64,000 nucleotides of DNA from Zhengitettix transpicula. Lineage: Eukaryota > Arthropoda > Insecta > Orthoptera > Tetrigidae. The DNA is taken from NCBI GenBank assembly GCA_037074705.1, contig CM073593.1:64645501-64709500 (forward strand), written 5' to 3'. The position numbers were made by a program, and so were the translations under genes. Positions within the stretch are counted from its first letter, which is position 1. The number at the start of each line of letters is the position of its first letter. The notes beneath the pieces were generated by a model that was not told where the DNA came from, ran no database searches, and saw only the letters and a program-made list of their open reading frames with translations. This document shows positions 61,841 through 64,000 of this stretch, one piece after another.

Positions 61841-63649
61841 ATATAGGGTTGTGCATAAGACTCATTGACCATCATTATATGTGCATTAAAACTCTGTGCG
61901 GAAATGAAAGCAATTTCAAGCGACTTGCAGAAACACAACCGAAAAAGAGAAATCTATTAATATTAAGTAAGCCTAAACCATTCGAGTATTAATATATATA
62001 TTGTTTGAATTAACTTTGTTTTAAAATTATCTAGGCCCTGGAATTACGGGTAGGTTCTTCAACTAGTATACTATCACCACATATATATTATGCGGAAATC
62101 GTTATGATACGTGACCACTGACCAACAATCCACAACATGTCTGTGACCACTTAAGTGTAACATCGTGACGCATCGCCTGTCGAAGTAACGATTTTTACGT
62201 ATTATTTCTTTACCCTGCAGTAAAAAAATTCCTAGTAAAATTTCATAATCTATCTGCACTGTTATAATAATGCCAAATGATCTTAACCTTCCACATTTTT
62301 TTTAATTTTCCTACTTTCATGTATGTAACAAGTTGAATAGATATTTTTTCTTTTCTCTTTCATTGGTAATAAACTCTTCTATGATTCAAGTAATGAATAA
62401 TTAATGACGAAAATAATGAATGGTCAATTGATTCCATGATATAAATGAGAAATATTTTTAAAAAATTCCTTGACATTTCGAATATTTAATACAGCTGGTT
62501 AGTTCAAACAGAGTATTTTAAATATTAGAGGTCAATTAAAGAGTTAATTGCATTTGTGATGAATTTCAAAGGTGTACAAATGAATGGGATTCTGGAAATA
62601 TTTATTACGCCCTCTACTGACAATGGTGAAAGAGATTTCGTGGAATGTGCAGTAGAATGAATATGTAAATATTTTAATATATATTGATAGTGTCAAAATA
62701 TTTCTGTAATATTTTTAATAAATTGTTAAAATATATAAAGAATAAATTGACTATTATATATTTGAATATAGACTATCTACATATTGTAACAATATAATAT
62801 GATTTGTATTTAATTAGCCAAATGTTCATTTAAAATAAATGCTGTAAAACACTATTAAATTAATTTTACCATACTGATAATTATTGGATTTATTAAATAA
62901 AGTGGAAGAAATGAGTATTAAAACTACTGTTAATTTTTAGAACGTATAAAATTAAATGTTTTTTGTGAATTTTAGGAGTTAAATTTATAAATTATTTGAT
63001 TTTATACAATGTTATTTCATTTAATGCAATTGTATACTTTTTTTCCTATGCACCATGTTCAATATTCGTGCAGTAAACAACGCAAAGAACTTTTATTTAC
63101 AGTAAAAATTATTTATCTAAGTTCCAGACAGAATACGAATAAAACAGAAGATAATAATAATATCAAATTTCCAAATGAATTATCAAAATATTTGGTTAAT
63201 GAATTGACAGAAATATACTAATTACATCAATAGACAATTAAAAGAAAAAGTTTTTTTACATTTGTGTTATTCATTTAGCGCACATTATTTGGCCATTTTT
63301 TTATCTGTTTAGTACGATTTTAACACAGATTTTATAAATTCAAATATAAATCGTCTAAGTCAACTGTACGTAACATAGGCACAAGAAACAGAAATTAATA
63401 CGGTTTTAGCCTAAATTTAATAATTAATAAGTCTGTACAACTCGTGACTCATTCAACACCTTTGAAGTCAAGATTATCGATGGGGTCAATGGAATATATC
63501 TTAATACAAGTTATTATTTTGAGTGGATTCGAAATATATTTAGTATAAATTGAAGTTGCTTGGCTCGTTTAGATGGTGGTACTGTAATAAGTAGTGATAA
63601 AATTGCAACTTTAATTAAAAGGACCATTTCTGTAGAGTGTAAATTTGTC
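61841..63649. other. AT-rich non-coding stretch
   Basis: No gene or repeat family is recognised. Confidence 0.6.
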
Positions 63650-64000
63650 ACTCATAGAAGACACATGGAGGTATCAGAATAACGGAGTGCTGCTCCATGC
63701 GAATTGATTTCCAGCTTATCATTAAACAATTATTGGTTTTGCATTGGAACCAATCTTTCAAATGCCTGTTGCTGTAGTTCGGGGGAACACTGATTAGACA
63801 AGTGTGTCCGACGCCAGATAGCTGTGGGCTGATTTACTGAGCGGAAAATGTCGTCTATCTTCCATCGCAAAGCAGCTATAAATTAGAGGACGTCGGAACG
63901 CAGTCGGCCAATTAGGTTACCACCAAATGACACTCACTGCATTAAATATTCCTCACGTGTTGTTCGTTTGGTGGCCTATTCTCCGAAGAACATACACTGC
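63650..64000. promoter_or_regulatory. GC-elevated block at window edge, candidate element
   Basis: Moderately GC-elevated with intact segments such as ATCATTAAACAATTATTGG, GGCCAATTAGGTTACC near 63906 and CTCACGTGTTG (E-box CACGTG) near 63952. It runs to the window end, so it may be incomplete. Confidence 0.25.

Noticed and set aside
1..64000. tRNA, rRNA, known microRNA and CRISPR searches by eye
   Set aside because: No B-box-like GGTTCGAATCC context, no conserved rRNA core, no let-7, bantam, miR-10 or iab-4 seed-length match and no regularly spaced repeat array were seen.

Overview
This window looks like AT-rich, mostly non-coding nuclear DNA from an animal, very probably an insect. The transposon remnants are of arthropod type: a Penelope-like element, a Jockey-clade non-LTR element, an irritans-type mariner and a probable solo LTR. 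A cockroach, termite or other polyneopteran is my best guess from the flavour of these repeats, but that is weak inference. I could not identify any intact host protein-coding gene, tRNA, rRNA, known microRNA, operon or CRISPR array. Almost all open frames are short, overlap one another on both strands, and look like chance openings in AT-rich DNA. The two longest (189 and 163 codons) are recorded with low confidence.

The recognisable content is repetitive. (1) A GC-richer interspersed repeat, called R1 here, occurs three times: about 17284-17640 (minus), 23245-23615 (plus) and a decayed copy at 39290-39580 (plus). All three share an A-rich 3' end. (2) A 5'-truncated Jockey-clade element lies at 17757-18645 (minus). 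It keeps the end of its reverse transcriptase with the catalytic Asp-Asp, one in-frame stop, a poly(A) signal and an A-rich tail. (3) A Penelope-like element remnant (39801-40751, plus) keeps the C-terminal reverse transcriptase region, a GIY-YIG-type endonuclease and the 3' tail. The same tail recurs as an inverted, fold-back insertion at 20949-21094, and related tails may lie at 34179-34235 and 93-135. (4) A mariner copy at about 46415-47165 (plus) keeps the two ends of its transposase but has lost the catalytic centre. (5) A likely 785-bp solo LTR at 53249-54033 sits inside a TATAC minisatellite. Simple repeats, a 34-bp tandem array, a 63-bp direct duplication, a ~230-bp direct duplication and a short hairpin complete the repeat set.

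Against the AT-rich background stand about 15-18 blocks of 250-800 bp with higher GC content and no decayed-transposon signature. The clearest are at about 5.2, 8.4, 9.9, 12.6, 13.3, 18.9, 21.5, 25.8, 28.1, 36.9, 47.7, 55.4, 58.0, 59.6, 61.5 and 63.7 kb. Several contain intact homeodomain-like palindromes, POU-octamer-like, forkhead-like or Exd/Pbx-like motifs. The 12640-13210 block is the richest. My interpretation is that the window is an intergenic desert or a very large intron near a developmental regulator, and that the blocks are candidate conserved cis-regulatory elements. That is inference and needs cross-species alignment. I did not find a novel genetic system that I could defend; the regulatory-looking blocks and the unusual repeat arrangements are what merit a second look.
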